Source: Sinomonas gamaensis
GTDB lineage: Bacteria; Actinomycetota; Actinomycetes; Actinomycetales; Micrococcaceae
DNA: 64,000 nt
NCBI RefSeq assembly: GCF_005876955.1
Contig: NZ_SSCL01000003.1
Location: 62,001-126,000 of the forward strand
Direction of reading: 5' to 3'
Below are positions 35,264 to 43,565 of this stretch, in pieces (position 1 is the stretch's first letter; each line of letters begins with the position of its first letter). The position numbers and the translations under genes are program-made. The notes under the pieces were generated by a model that saw nothing but the letters and a program-made list of their open reading frames with translations, was not told the origin of the DNA and did not search any database.

Positions 35264-35806
35264 GGCGGGAGGCCCTTCGGGCGTAAGACCTCGCGAGGCC
35301 GCGAAGGAAACGCCGGCGAGGAAGGCCTTCGCCTCGGCCATGCGGGGGTAGCGATCGACGAGTGCCCAGAACCGCGGCGTGTGGCCGCTCACGAGCAGGT
35401 GGGCCAGTTCGTGGACGAGCACGTAGTCCACGACCCACTGGGGCATTCCCTGCAGCTGGTGCGAGAGCCTGATGCTCCGCTCCCCCGGCGTGCACGAACC
35501 CCACCTCGTGGACTGATTAGACACCCAGCGGACGCTGGCCGGCTCCGCCTTCCCGCCGAGGTACTCGCGCGAGAGCTCCGCTGCGCGTGCGGCAAGGTCA
35601 GCGTCGCTTCGCGGGCCCCGTCGCCGCGCATCATCCCGCTGGAGCCGCTCCACCATACGGCTGACCCAATGCTCCTCCTGTGCCTTCGTGAAGCGTGCGG
35701 GGATGGCGACGACGGCAGTCCCGCCCTCCCAGAACGCGCTCACCGTCTTGCGGCGACGGGCCGAGCGCCTCACTTCAACCGGAGGAGGTGTCCCTTCACT
35801 CGCCAC
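35261..35806 (-). CDS. YgjP-like (M48/SprT-type) metallopeptidase
   Basis: The 181 aa protein is of the YgjP/DUF45 family of small zinc metallopeptidases. The zinc motif HELAH is in YVLVHELAHLLVSGH, with the downstream third ligand region HTPRFWALVDRY. The family phrase RWGSCTPGERSIRLSHQL precedes it. There is no signal peptide. Its GTG start overlaps the uvrD2 stop by 11 nt, so it is translated from the nudC-uvrD2 transcript. A link to protein-DNA crosslink repair (as for SprT relatives) is possible but only suggested by the neighbours. Confidence 0.85.
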   Translation of the reverse strand: MASEGTPPPVEVRRSARRRKTVSAFWEGGTAVVAIPARFTKAQEEHWVSRMVERLQRDDARRRGPRSDADLAARAAELSREYLGGKAEPASVRWVSNQSTRWGSCTPGERSIRLSHQLQGMPQWVVDYVLVHELAHLLVSGHTPRFWALVDRYPRMAEAKAFLAGVSFAASRGLTPEGPPA

Positions 35807-37907
35807 GGAGGAGCTCCAGGACGGCCTCGCCGTAGCGCTCGAGCTTGGCCTTGCCCACGCCCGCGACGTTGGCCAATTCGGCCAGGCTCGCAGGCTTGGC
35901 CTCGGCGATGGCTGTCAGGGTGGCGTCCGTGAAGATGACAAACGCAGGCACATCGGCGGCCCTAGCCTGTTCGAGGCGCCAGCCGCGCAGCGACTCGAAG
36001 GTCGCCTCGTCGTAGGACGGAGGGCAGTCGGCGCACCGCCCCACCTTCCGCTCTGCCCCGGTCTCGAGGACCGAGCCACAGACCCGGCAGACGGCTGGGC
36101 CTCGGTACTCACGCCGGCGGCGAGATCCCGAGCCGCCCTCGATTCCCGCCGTCGTCCGCACGCTCCCAGGCCGCAGCCCGTCGAGGAAGCGCGACGGGCG
36201 CCGGTGAGCTCGGCCGCCCGGGGTTCGGGAAAGGGACCATGAGAGATGCAGGAACTGCCGAGCCCGGGTGATGCCCACGTAGAAGAGGCGGCGCTCTTCG
36301 TCGACGGTCACGGGGGTGTCGGCGAACGAGATCGGCACGAGCCCCTCGCTGAGCCCCACGAGGAACACCGCATCCCATTCGAGGCCCTTCGCCGCGTGGA
36401 GCGAGGCGAGGGTGACCCCCTGAACAGATGGAGCGTGCTGGGCCGAGGCGCGCTCGTGAAGCTCGAGCACGAATTCGGGCATGCCGAAGTCCTCGCCACG
36501 CGCCGCCGAGAGCTCGTCGGCGAGAGCGACGAGGGCAGACAGTGATTCCCAGCGCTCACGCGTCGCGCCGCTGCCCGAGGGCGCCTCGTCGGCGTAGCCC
36601 AGCGACGAGAGCACGTCCCGCACGGCCTGTCCCAGGGGAACTCCCGCAGGTTGGCTCCGCGCCGCCGTGCGCAGCTGCGCGACGGCGTCCCGCACCTCAC
36701 GCCGATTGAAGAACCTTTCCCCGCCACGCAGCTGGTACCCGATGCCGGCCGAAGCGAGAGCCTGTTCGAACGCCTCAGACTGGCCGTTCGTCCTGAACAG
36801 CACCGCGATGTCCTTGGGTTCTGTCCCGGCTGCTACCAGCTGACCGATGCGGCGCGCGACGGCGGCCGCCTCAGCCTCGTCGTCGCTGCATTCGGTGAAT
36901 TCCGGCTCGGGGCCAGCTGGCTGCTGCGCGGTGAGCTGGAGCGGCTCGGCCCAGAGGCGGTCTGCGGCGGGGCCCCCGCTGCGCCGCGCAGCAAGCAGCC
37001 TGTTGGCCAGGTCCACAACCTGAGGAGTCGAACGATAATCGCGCACGAGCTTCACGATCTTCGCGTCCGGGAAGCGCTGCCCGAACTCAAGGAGGTGGGC
37101 CGAGGTCGCGCCGGTGAACGAGTAGATGGTCTGGCTGGCGTCGCCCACAACGCATAGCTCCTCGCGGCCGCCGAGCCAGAGCTCGAGGAGCCGCTGCTGC
37201 AGCGGAGACACGTCCTGATACTCGTCGACGACGAAGTGCCGGTACTGTTCGCGGACCTCTGCGGCGACCTTCGGGTCCTCCTGCAGAATGCCGACCGTGA
37301 TCAGCAGGACGTCCTCGAAGTCGATGAGGTTCCTGTCCAGCTTGACGTCCTCGTACGCCTGGAACAGCCGGGCTACGGCAGTTGGCTGGAGCCCGCCCGG
37401 CTCGCCCCGGCCCTTCGCCGCCTCGAGGTACGTCGAGGGAGTGATCATGGACACCTTCGCCCATTCGAGTTCCGAGGCAAGATCCCGGATCGCTGCGCGA
37501 TCCAGCGTGACGCGCAGGCGGCGCGCCGCCTCCGCGATCGCTTGGGCCTTGTGTTCGAGGAGACCGGGGAGCTGCCCACCCACGGCCTGGGGCCAGAAGT
37601 ACTGGAGCTGGCGCAGCGCCGCGGCATGGAAGGTCCGGGTCTGCACCCCGCCGGCGCCAAGATCCCGGAGACGGCTCCGCATCTCGGCGGCCGCGCGTGC
37701 GGTGAACGTCACGGCGAGGAGGCGTTGAGGCTGGTAGACGCCGGAATGCACGCCGTAGGCGATGCGGTGCGTGATCGCCCTCGTCTTTCCGGTTCCGGCC
37801 CCTGCAAGGACGCACAGTGGCCCGTGCAGGGTGGTGGCGACCTCCCTCTGCTCCTCGTCGAGCCCGCTGAGGAGGCGTTCCTCCAGCGACAGTGTTTCCG
37901 CTGTCAT
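35796..37907 (-). CDS. uvrD2: ATP-dependent DNA helicase UvrD2
   Basis: This is an SF1A 3'-5' DNA helicase for repair, 703 aa. Walker A is AGAGTGKT, motif II is VVDEYQDVSP, and motif III has VVGDASQTIYSFTG. Motif VI is YVGITRARQFLHLSWS. After the motor domains a tetracysteine module (CRVCGSVLETGAERKVGRC then CADC) and a C-terminal HRDC domain (about residues 625-703) mark the UvrD2 subtype. The ATG at 37907 overlaps the nudC stop as ATGA. It overlaps the YgjP-like gene downstream by 11 nt. Confidence 0.95.
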   Translation of the reverse strand: MTAETLSLEERLLSGLDEEQREVATTLHGPLCVLAGAGTGKTRAITHRIAYGVHSGVYQPQRLLAVTFTARAAAEMRSRLRDLGAGGVQTRTFHAAALRQLQYFWPQAVGGQLPGLLEHKAQAIAEAARRLRVTLDRAAIRDLASELEWAKVSMITPSTYLEAAKGRGEPGGLQPTAVARLFQAYEDVKLDRNLIDFEDVLLITVGILQEDPKVAAEVREQYRHFVVDEYQDVSPLQQRLLELWLGGREELCVVGDASQTIYSFTGATSAHLLEFGQRFPDAKIVKLVRDYRSTPQVVDLANRLLAARRSGGPAADRLWAEPLQLTAQQPAGPEPEFTECSDDEAEAAAVARRIGQLVAAGTEPKDIAVLFRTNGQSEAFEQALASAGIGYQLRGGERFFNRREVRDAVAQLRTAARSQPAGVPLGQAVRDVLSSLGYADEAPSGSGATRERWESLSALVALADELSAARGEDFGMPEFVLELHERASAQHAPSVQGVTLASLHAAKGLEWDAVFLVGLSEGLVPISFADTPVTVDEERRLFYVGITRARQFLHLSWSLSRTPGGRAHRRPSRFLDGLRPGSVRTTAGIEGGSGSRRRREYRGPAVCRVCGSVLETGAERKVGRCADCPPSYDEATFESLRGWRLEQARAADVPAFVIFTDATLTAIAEAKPASLAELANVAGVGKAKLERYGEAVLELLRGE

Positions 37908-38956
37908 GAGGAAGCCCGGGCGACGGAGGGCTCGTCGATGGGGCCTCCGTTCCAGTGCTCGATCAGGGCGCGCGAAATGGACGCCCGCGTCGGGAGCGTG
38001 ATTTCCCCTGAGGCGACGACCGCACGGAGCTCGTCCCTGTCGAACCACCGCGCCAAGATAACCTCTTCGCCATCCACGCGCGCCTCGGTGTCCTCTGTGC
38101 GGGCCGTGAACCCCAGCATGAGGGATGCCGGGAAGGGCCACGGCTGGGAACCGAGGTACTGGCATTCGGTCACGCGAACGCCGACCTCCTCGGCGATCTC
38201 GCGCACCACCGCCTGCTCGAGGGACTCCCCGGGCTCCACGAAGCCCGCCAGGGTGGAGAACATGGTGGAGCGCATTCGGGCGCCGCGTCCCAGCAGGACT
38301 CGGTCATCAGGACCCACAACGGTGACGATGATCGCAGGGTCCGTTCGCGGGAAATGCTCCGAACCGTCCTCCGGACAGACGCGGACCCATCCGCTCATGG
38401 TCACGAGCGTCAGCGCGCCGCAGCGAGGGCAGCGGGGATGCGATTCGTGCCAGTTGGCGATCGCGTAGGCCTCGAGGACCAGTCCGGCCTCGAACGGATG
38501 CATCGAGGCGCCGACCTCGCGGAAGCCGGACCAATGGACGGCGGACGGGAGAAGCCCTGCTCCCGCGGCGGCGGGCTCGGACATGACGCCGGCAACCGGT
38601 TCGACAGGCTCCGGCAGCACCACGAGGACGACTTCGGCACCCACGGGATAGGCCTCGGGTGCCCCTTCCGGAACCCTGCCGAGATAGACGACGAGGTGCT
38701 CGAGCCACTCCGACGGAAGCGTCGACGTGGGAAGCACCACGAGCCCCTCCCCCTCCATCGCGCTGCGCCGCTGCGCCATCAGCACCGCCAGCGTGCCCGG
38801 CGCGCGCAGGAGTCCATCGAGGAACGCGGGATCCGCACGCTCTTCGCTCCTTCGATCCAGTGCGGCGGCCTGAATGGGAAGCAGCGTCGGCGAGAGGGCC
38901 CCAGCCACGGGAGCGACGGATGAAGCAGAGCTCAGCGGGGTGGGGCGAGACGTCAT
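37904..38956 (-). CDS. nudC: NAD(+) diphosphatase NudC
   Basis: This Nudix hydrolase cleaves NAD(H) and can remove NAD caps from RNA. The 350 aa protein has a variable N-terminal domain, then a zinc ribbon (CPRCGALT and the later VCPEDG), the Nudix box (GFVEPGESLEQAVVREIAEEVGV) in which the catalytic Glu residues are intact, and the NudC signature SQPWPFPAS. Only one of the usual two C-terminal zinc cysteines is visible; the other position is Asp or Glu. A TACGGT box 6 nt before the ATG suggests a leaderless transcript that continues into uvrD2. Confidence 0.93.
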   Translation of the reverse strand: MTSRPTPLSSASSVAPVAGALSPTLLPIQAAALDRRSEERADPAFLDGLLRAPGTLAVLMAQRRSAMEGEGLVVLPTSTLPSEWLEHLVVYLGRVPEGAPEAYPVGAEVVLVVLPEPVEPVAGVMSEPAAAGAGLLPSAVHWSGFREVGASMHPFEAGLVLEAYAIANWHESHPRCPRCGALTLVTMSGWVRVCPEDGSEHFPRTDPAIIVTVVGPDDRVLLGRGARMRSTMFSTLAGFVEPGESLEQAVVREIAEEVGVRVTECQYLGSQPWPFPASLMLGFTARTEDTEARVDGEEVILARWFDRDELRAVVASGEITLPTRASISRALIEHWNGGPIDEPSVARASS

Positions 38957-38962
38957 AGTCCT

Positions 38963-38968
38963 ACCGTA
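38963..38968 (-). promoter_or_regulatory. -10 box of a leaderless promoter for nudC
   Basis: On the minus strand TACGGT is followed by 6 nt and the ATG at 38956. Confidence 0.6.
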
Positions 38969-39070
38969 CTGACCCTTGCCGACAGCCGCACACGCGGGAC
39001 GCGGGCCTGTGGACGGTGCTCGGTGCGGGGACACGCCGCAATGCGCCACGGAACGCCCGGTCTGGCGGGC

Positions 39071-39076
39071 TACCGT
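39071..39076 (+). promoter_or_regulatory. -10 box of a leaderless promoter for the phosphotransferase gene
   Basis: TACCGT is followed by 7 nt and GTG at 39084. The same box with the same spacing precedes the exonuclease gene at 47223. Confidence 0.65.
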
Positions 39077-39083
39077 GGACAGG

Positions 39084-40163
39084 GTGAGACGTACCCCCAT
39101 GGAGCTGGCTGCCCTCGCGACCGCTGCCGTCCCCGGTCTCGAGCCCGTGGCGGTCGGACCATCGCCCGACGACGCAACAGACTTCGATTCGGCCCTCATC
39201 CAAGGGGCCGACCGCCGTCGATGGCGCGTCCGCTCCCCGAGAGGCACTGAGGCGAGCGCCCGGCTGGAGACGGAAATGCTGGTTCTGCGGGCCTTCGGCC
39301 CTGCGGTCCGCGCGGAACTGCCGTTCCAGATGCCGGCCGTGGCCGGGACCGTGAGCCTCGGGGATCTCACCACGTGCGTCTACACCCACCTCGCCGGCAC
39401 GGTCCGGGAACTCTCCGAGCTCGCGCAAGGAGGGCCGCGGCTCGTGAAGGACATCGGCGCCGCGCTTGCCGCCATCCATGCCCTGCCGCATTCGCTGGTG
39501 GACGGGGCTGATCTCCCCGCCTACACCGCAAATCAGTTTCGTCAGCGCCGGCTCAACGAGCTCGATCAGGCGGCCACAACCGGCCAGATCCCGCCGGTGC
39601 TGCTCCGCCGCTGGGAGAACGCGCTCGAGGACGTGAGCCTGTGGCGCTTCAACCCGACCGTGGTCCACGGTGACCTGCACGAGGACAACTTGCTGGTCGA
39701 CGACGGGCGGGTCAGCGCGGTCATTGGGTGGACCGACCTGAGGGTCGGGGATCCTGCCGACGACCTTGCCTGGCTCGTGGCGTCGAACGAGCCCCAGTTC
39801 GTCGACGCCGTCGTCGCCGCCTACCACGAGGCTAGGCAGGAACCGGTGGACCCGCACCTCCTGCGCCGTGCGTCGCTCGCCGCCGAGTTCGCGCTCGCGC
39901 AGTACCTCGTGAAGGCACTCGCGCTCGGCGACGCCGAGGCCGCCCGAGACGGCCAGGACATGCTCCGCCAGCTTGCGGCGGACATCGAGGAGCAGGAGGC
40001 CGTCGAGGCCCCGGCCGAAGAGGCCGCCCGCGAGCCTTCCGAACTGGCCGCCGACACTTCCGACGCCCCAGTGAACCCCTCCGCCAGCGCGCCCGCCACG
40101 GATGCGATTCCCTTGGTCGAGGGCCTTGCTCCGGGCGCCCGGAGCACCGCCGGTCACGACTGA
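39084..40163 (+). CDS. Aminoglycoside/macrolide phosphotransferase-like kinase with Asp-to-Gly change
   Basis: The 359 aa protein belongs to the APH family of small-molecule kinases. The catalytic loop VVHGDLHEDNLL is intact, with Asp and Asn in the expected places. The next motif normally reads I-D-W/F-x(5)-GDP and supplies the metal-binding Asp. Here it reads VIGWTDLRVGDPADDLAW, with Gly in the Asp position. After residue 290 the tail is a low-complexity Ala/Glu/Pro region. The gene is divergent from nudC and converges on adnB (3-nt gap). From memory it corresponds to the position of Rv3200c or neighbours but is not the same product. Substrate is unknown. Confidence 0.75.
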   Translation: MRRTPMELAALATAAVPGLEPVAVGPSPDDATDFDSALIQGADRRRWRVRSPRGTEASARLETEMLVLRAFGPAVRAELPFQMPAVAGTVSLGDLTTCVYTHLAGTVRELSELAQGGPRLVKDIGAALAAIHALPHSLVDGADLPAYTANQFRQRRLNELDQAATTGQIPPVLLRRWENALEDVSLWRFNPTVVHGDLHEDNLLVDDGRVSAVIGWTDLRVGDPADDLAWLVASNEPQFVDAVVAAYHEARQEPVDPHLLRRASLAAEFALAQYLVKALALGDAEAARDGQDMLRQLAADIEEQEAVEAPAEEAAREPSELAADTSDAPVNPSASAPATDAIPLVEGLAPGARSTAGHD

Positions 40164-40166
40164 GGA

Positions 40167-43100
40167 CTATCCGAGCGCGCGGGTGATGATCCCTTCGAGC
40201 TCGGCCTCCCCCGCAAGCCGGTCGGGGCGCACGACCTGACCATCCCCGAGGTAGAAGAACGCCGCGGTGACCTGATCCAGCGGCAGGGCGTGCAGGCGCG
40301 ACCAGGCGAGGCGGTAGACCGCGAGCTGGACCGAGCGGGCGGCTGCGTCGCGACCGGTGGGCGCCCGGCCGGTCTTCCAGTCCACGAGCTCCCACGTCCC
40401 GTCCGCGTTGCGGAAGACGGCATCGACGCGCCCGCGCACCACGACCGGTCCCACCCGGGTTTCGATGGGGACTTCTACGAACGCGGGGCTCCGGTGCGCC
40501 CATTCCGACGCCTTGAACGCGTCCACGAAGGACGGCAGATCGTAGGCCTCGTCCACGAATTCGTCGGCATGGTCGAGGCCCTCGAGCTCGAGCATGGCGC
40601 TCTGCGCGAAGTACTCCTCGACCCATGCGTGGAAGGCGGTTCCGCGGCGTGCCGCCATGCCCGGACGTCGGGGCACAGGCCGACGGAGCTGGCGGATCAC
40701 CGCCTCGGCATCCTCACCGAGCGCGACGAGCGCCGACGCGGACAGATGCTCTGGAAGACGCACTCCCCCGCCGTCGTCGGCCTTGGCGCGGTCCGCGAGC
40801 AGCAGCTGTTCTTCGCGCAGCCATGACCGCACCCTCGCCGAGGGTGCCGGGAGCTGCTCAGCGGGAGGTCCATGGAGCGCGGTGAGAACCGCGGCGGCCG
40901 AGCGCTCGAGCGCCTCCCGCCGCCCTGGAGCGAGACTGCGCCGCTGTCCCGTTGCCGCATCGAGGGGCCCCTCGAGCGGATCGTAGGGCCATAGCGCAGT
41001 CTCGGGTTCCGCGGTCAGGGGGTTCTCGGCTGGCAACTCTGCGTCGTCGATCCACGAGAGGACCTCGAATCCCTGCTCCTCGGCGGCGTCCCGCAACTCG
41101 GACAGGAACACGGACGGGCCTGCCGGCTTAGCGCGACTCGCGGACCACGCAGAGCCCGTGACCACGAGCAGGCTCTTGGCGCGCGTCAAGGCGACGTAGG
41201 CAAGGCGGCGCTCCTCCCGTTCGGAGTGCTCCGTCGCGTCCTCAGCGAAAGCCTTCTCCGCCTCGACGCATCCTTTCAGGTCCGCCTGGTCGGCGTCCCA
41301 CTGGGGCAGCTCTCTCCTGTCGCCTCGCAGAGGCCACGGAAGCGCCTCGTGCCCGCTGGTCCAACGGTCGTTGCCGCCGCTGGGGAAGGCACCATGATTC
41401 AGACCGGCCACGACGACGGCGTCCCACTCAAGCCCCTTCGAGGCGTGAACAGTCAGCAGCTGGATGGCCCCGGGCGTGGGCTCGCTAGGCGCCATGTCCA
41501 GCCCCGATTCCTCCTGCGCCGCGGCCTCGAGCCATGCTAGGAAGGCCAGCAGTTCGGATGAGGTGGACTGCGCGAGGAACGAGGCTGCGGCTTCTTGGAA
41601 GGCATCGAGGTTGCGACGCGCCTGATGGAGCGACACCCCCGGACGGGCCGCAAGTTCGATGTCGAGGAGCAGTGAGCGCTCAACGTGGGCGACGAGGGTG
41701 CCGAGGTCGTCGGAGCTGAGCATCCGAAGGGTCCGGAGCTCGTCCCGCAGACGGCCCAGACGGTGAAGCCCCTCTTCGCTGATCGACCGCCCTGCCCCGG
41801 AGACCCAATCCGGGCGCGGAAGGCGATCGAGCGCTTCGACCAAGCTCGCGGCTTCTGCGAGGTCGCCCTCGACAAGCACCTCCTCCGCCGTTCCCGGCGC
41901 GTCGAGATCCTGCTCGCCCGGCCGCGCCGCGCGCGCCCGCCTCGCCGCCAGATGGCGTGACCAGTCTGCGAGCGCCATCAGGTCCGCCGGTCCGATGCGC
42001 CAGCGGGCGCCGGCCATCAGGCGCATGAGGGCGTCGGAGCGTCCCGGATCCGCGATGACGCGGAGGGTGCTGACCACGTCGACGACTTCCGGCGTGTCCA
42101 GCAGGCCACCCAGCCCGACGACCTCGTAGGGCATGCGACGACGGTCGAACTCACGCTGGATGGACGCGAACTGAGCCCGCTTCCGGCAGAGGACGGCCAT
42201 GGTGGGAGCGTTCGCGCCGTGCTCACGAGACCAGGCCTGAAGCTCGTCGGCCACGGCTGCCGCCTCCTCGAGCTCGTCCCGGAACCAACCGAGGCGAACC
42301 GTGCCCTGCCCGGCGAACGGGCTGGGTTCGAGCGTGCGGACTTCCGCCCGAGCCGCCGTCGGCGCGTAGGGGGCGGGGCGGCGCAGTGGGCCAGCGACGA
42401 CGTTGGCCGTGGCAAGCACGGACACGCTGTTGCGCCAAGCGGTGGTGAGATGGCTCACTGCCGCCCGCCCTCGCCTCCCGTCGGGGAGGAGCTCCGAGAA
42501 CGTTTCGGGGAACGAGGCGAGCTGGCCCGCCGAGGCGCCCCGGAAGCCGTAGATCGACTGGTTGGGGTCCCCCACGGCCATGACCGAGTGTCCGTGGCCG
42601 AACAGCTGCGAGAACAGGACGGTCTGCGCGTGGGACGTGTCCTGGAACTCGTCGAGGAGGACGGTACGGTATTGGGCTCTGAGGAGTCGACCGGTTTCCG
42701 GCACATCCCGCGCGATCCGAGCGGCGAGGGCGACGAGATCCCCGTAATCCAGGGCACCGCGGCGGCGCTTCGCCTCGCCGAAGCGCACCACGAGACCGGC
42801 GACGGCGGCGCGGGATCGCAGCGTCGAGACCAGCTTGGCTGCAGCGGCGGCTGGCCCCCGACCTCCGGCGAGGACAGGCGGAAGGCAGGACAGTCGCTCG
42901 GCCTCGTCGTTCAGCCACGCCCGGACCTGCTCTGGATCGGCCAGATGCTCGGCGCATTCGGAGGCGAACGCCATCACGGCCCCCACGAGCGTGCTCCTTG
43001 CCGGAAAGCCCTCCCAGATCGCGCCGTCGTAAGCCTCCACCACGGTCGAGGCGAGCTGCCACGACTGGGCTGCTCCAAGGAGCACGGCGTCCCTTTCCAC

Positions 43101-43565
43101 TCCGATGCGCAGGCCGTGGTCCTGGACGATGCCGTTGGCGAACGAGTGGTAGGTGGAGACGGTCGGATCCAAGGCCTCCTGGTCCAGGACCCCGGGCGCA
43201 AGGGTGAGCCCTCGCTGCCTGGCTGCCCGAGCGAGCTTGGCGAGCTGAGCGCGGATTCGGGCCGACAGTTCACCTGCGGCCTTCCGGGTGAACGTCACTC
43301 CGAGGATCTCGTCCGGGCGTACCCAGCCGTTGGCCACCAGCCAGACGACGCGGTCAGCCATCGTCGCCGTCTTGCCGGAACCAGCGCCCGCGACGACGAG
43401 CCTCGGCGCGAGCGGGGACGAGATGATCTCGGACTGCTGAGGGGTCGGCCGGTGCTGGCCTAGCAGCTCGGAGAGTTCCTCTGGCGTGAATCGCGGCTCG
43501 GGAAGCCCGGATTCGGGAGGGCCGTCGATGCCCTCCACCAGTTCGGCGTCGAGACCGATTGTCAC
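40167..43565 (-). CDS. adnB: Helicase-nuclease subunit AdnB
   Basis: This is the AddAB/RecBCD-like motor-nuclease that resects double-strand breaks in Actinobacteria. The 1132 aa protein has Walker A VAGAGSGKTATM, motif II LLDEFQDTSHAQ, motif III VGDPNQSIYGFRG and the late motif VALTRAKSLLVVTGSAW. The C-terminal RecB-type nuclease domain has GRVDAVFRNADGTWELVDWKTGR with Asp and Lys of the PD-(D/E)XK site intact. The GTG start at 43565 overlaps the adnA stop as GTGA, giving equal production of the two subunits. It is the last gene of the ATL-adnA-adnB operon. Confidence 0.93.
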   Translation of the reverse strand: MTIGLDAELVEGIDGPPESGLPEPRFTPEELSELLGQHRPTPQQSEIISSPLAPRLVVAGAGSGKTATMADRVVWLVANGWVRPDEILGVTFTRKAAGELSARIRAQLAKLARAARQRGLTLAPGVLDQEALDPTVSTYHSFANGIVQDHGLRIGVERDAVLLGAAQSWQLASTVVEAYDGAIWEGFPARSTLVGAVMAFASECAEHLADPEQVRAWLNDEAERLSCLPPVLAGGRGPAAAAAKLVSTLRSRAAVAGLVVRFGEAKRRRGALDYGDLVALAARIARDVPETGRLLRAQYRTVLLDEFQDTSHAQTVLFSQLFGHGHSVMAVGDPNQSIYGFRGASAGQLASFPETFSELLPDGRRGRAAVSHLTTAWRNSVSVLATANVVAGPLRRPAPYAPTAARAEVRTLEPSPFAGQGTVRLGWFRDELEEAAAVADELQAWSREHGANAPTMAVLCRKRAQFASIQREFDRRRMPYEVVGLGGLLDTPEVVDVVSTLRVIADPGRSDALMRLMAGARWRIGPADLMALADWSRHLAARRARAARPGEQDLDAPGTAEEVLVEGDLAEAASLVEALDRLPRPDWVSGAGRSISEEGLHRLGRLRDELRTLRMLSSDDLGTLVAHVERSLLLDIELAARPGVSLHQARRNLDAFQEAAASFLAQSTSSELLAFLAWLEAAAQEESGLDMAPSEPTPGAIQLLTVHASKGLEWDAVVVAGLNHGAFPSGGNDRWTSGHEALPWPLRGDRRELPQWDADQADLKGCVEAEKAFAEDATEHSEREERRLAYVALTRAKSLLVVTGSAWSASRAKPAGPSVFLSELRDAAEEQGFEVLSWIDDAELPAENPLTAEPETALWPYDPLEGPLDAATGQRRSLAPGRREALERSAAAVLTALHGPPAEQLPAPSARVRSWLREEQLLLADRAKADDGGGVRLPEHLSASALVALGEDAEAVIRQLRRPVPRRPGMAARRGTAFHAWVEEYFAQSAMLELEGLDHADEFVDEAYDLPSFVDAFKASEWAHRSPAFVEVPIETRVGPVVVRGRVDAVFRNADGTWELVDWKTGRAPTGRDAAARSVQLAVYRLAWSRLHALPLDQVTAAFFYLGDGQVVRPDRLAGEAELEGIITRALG

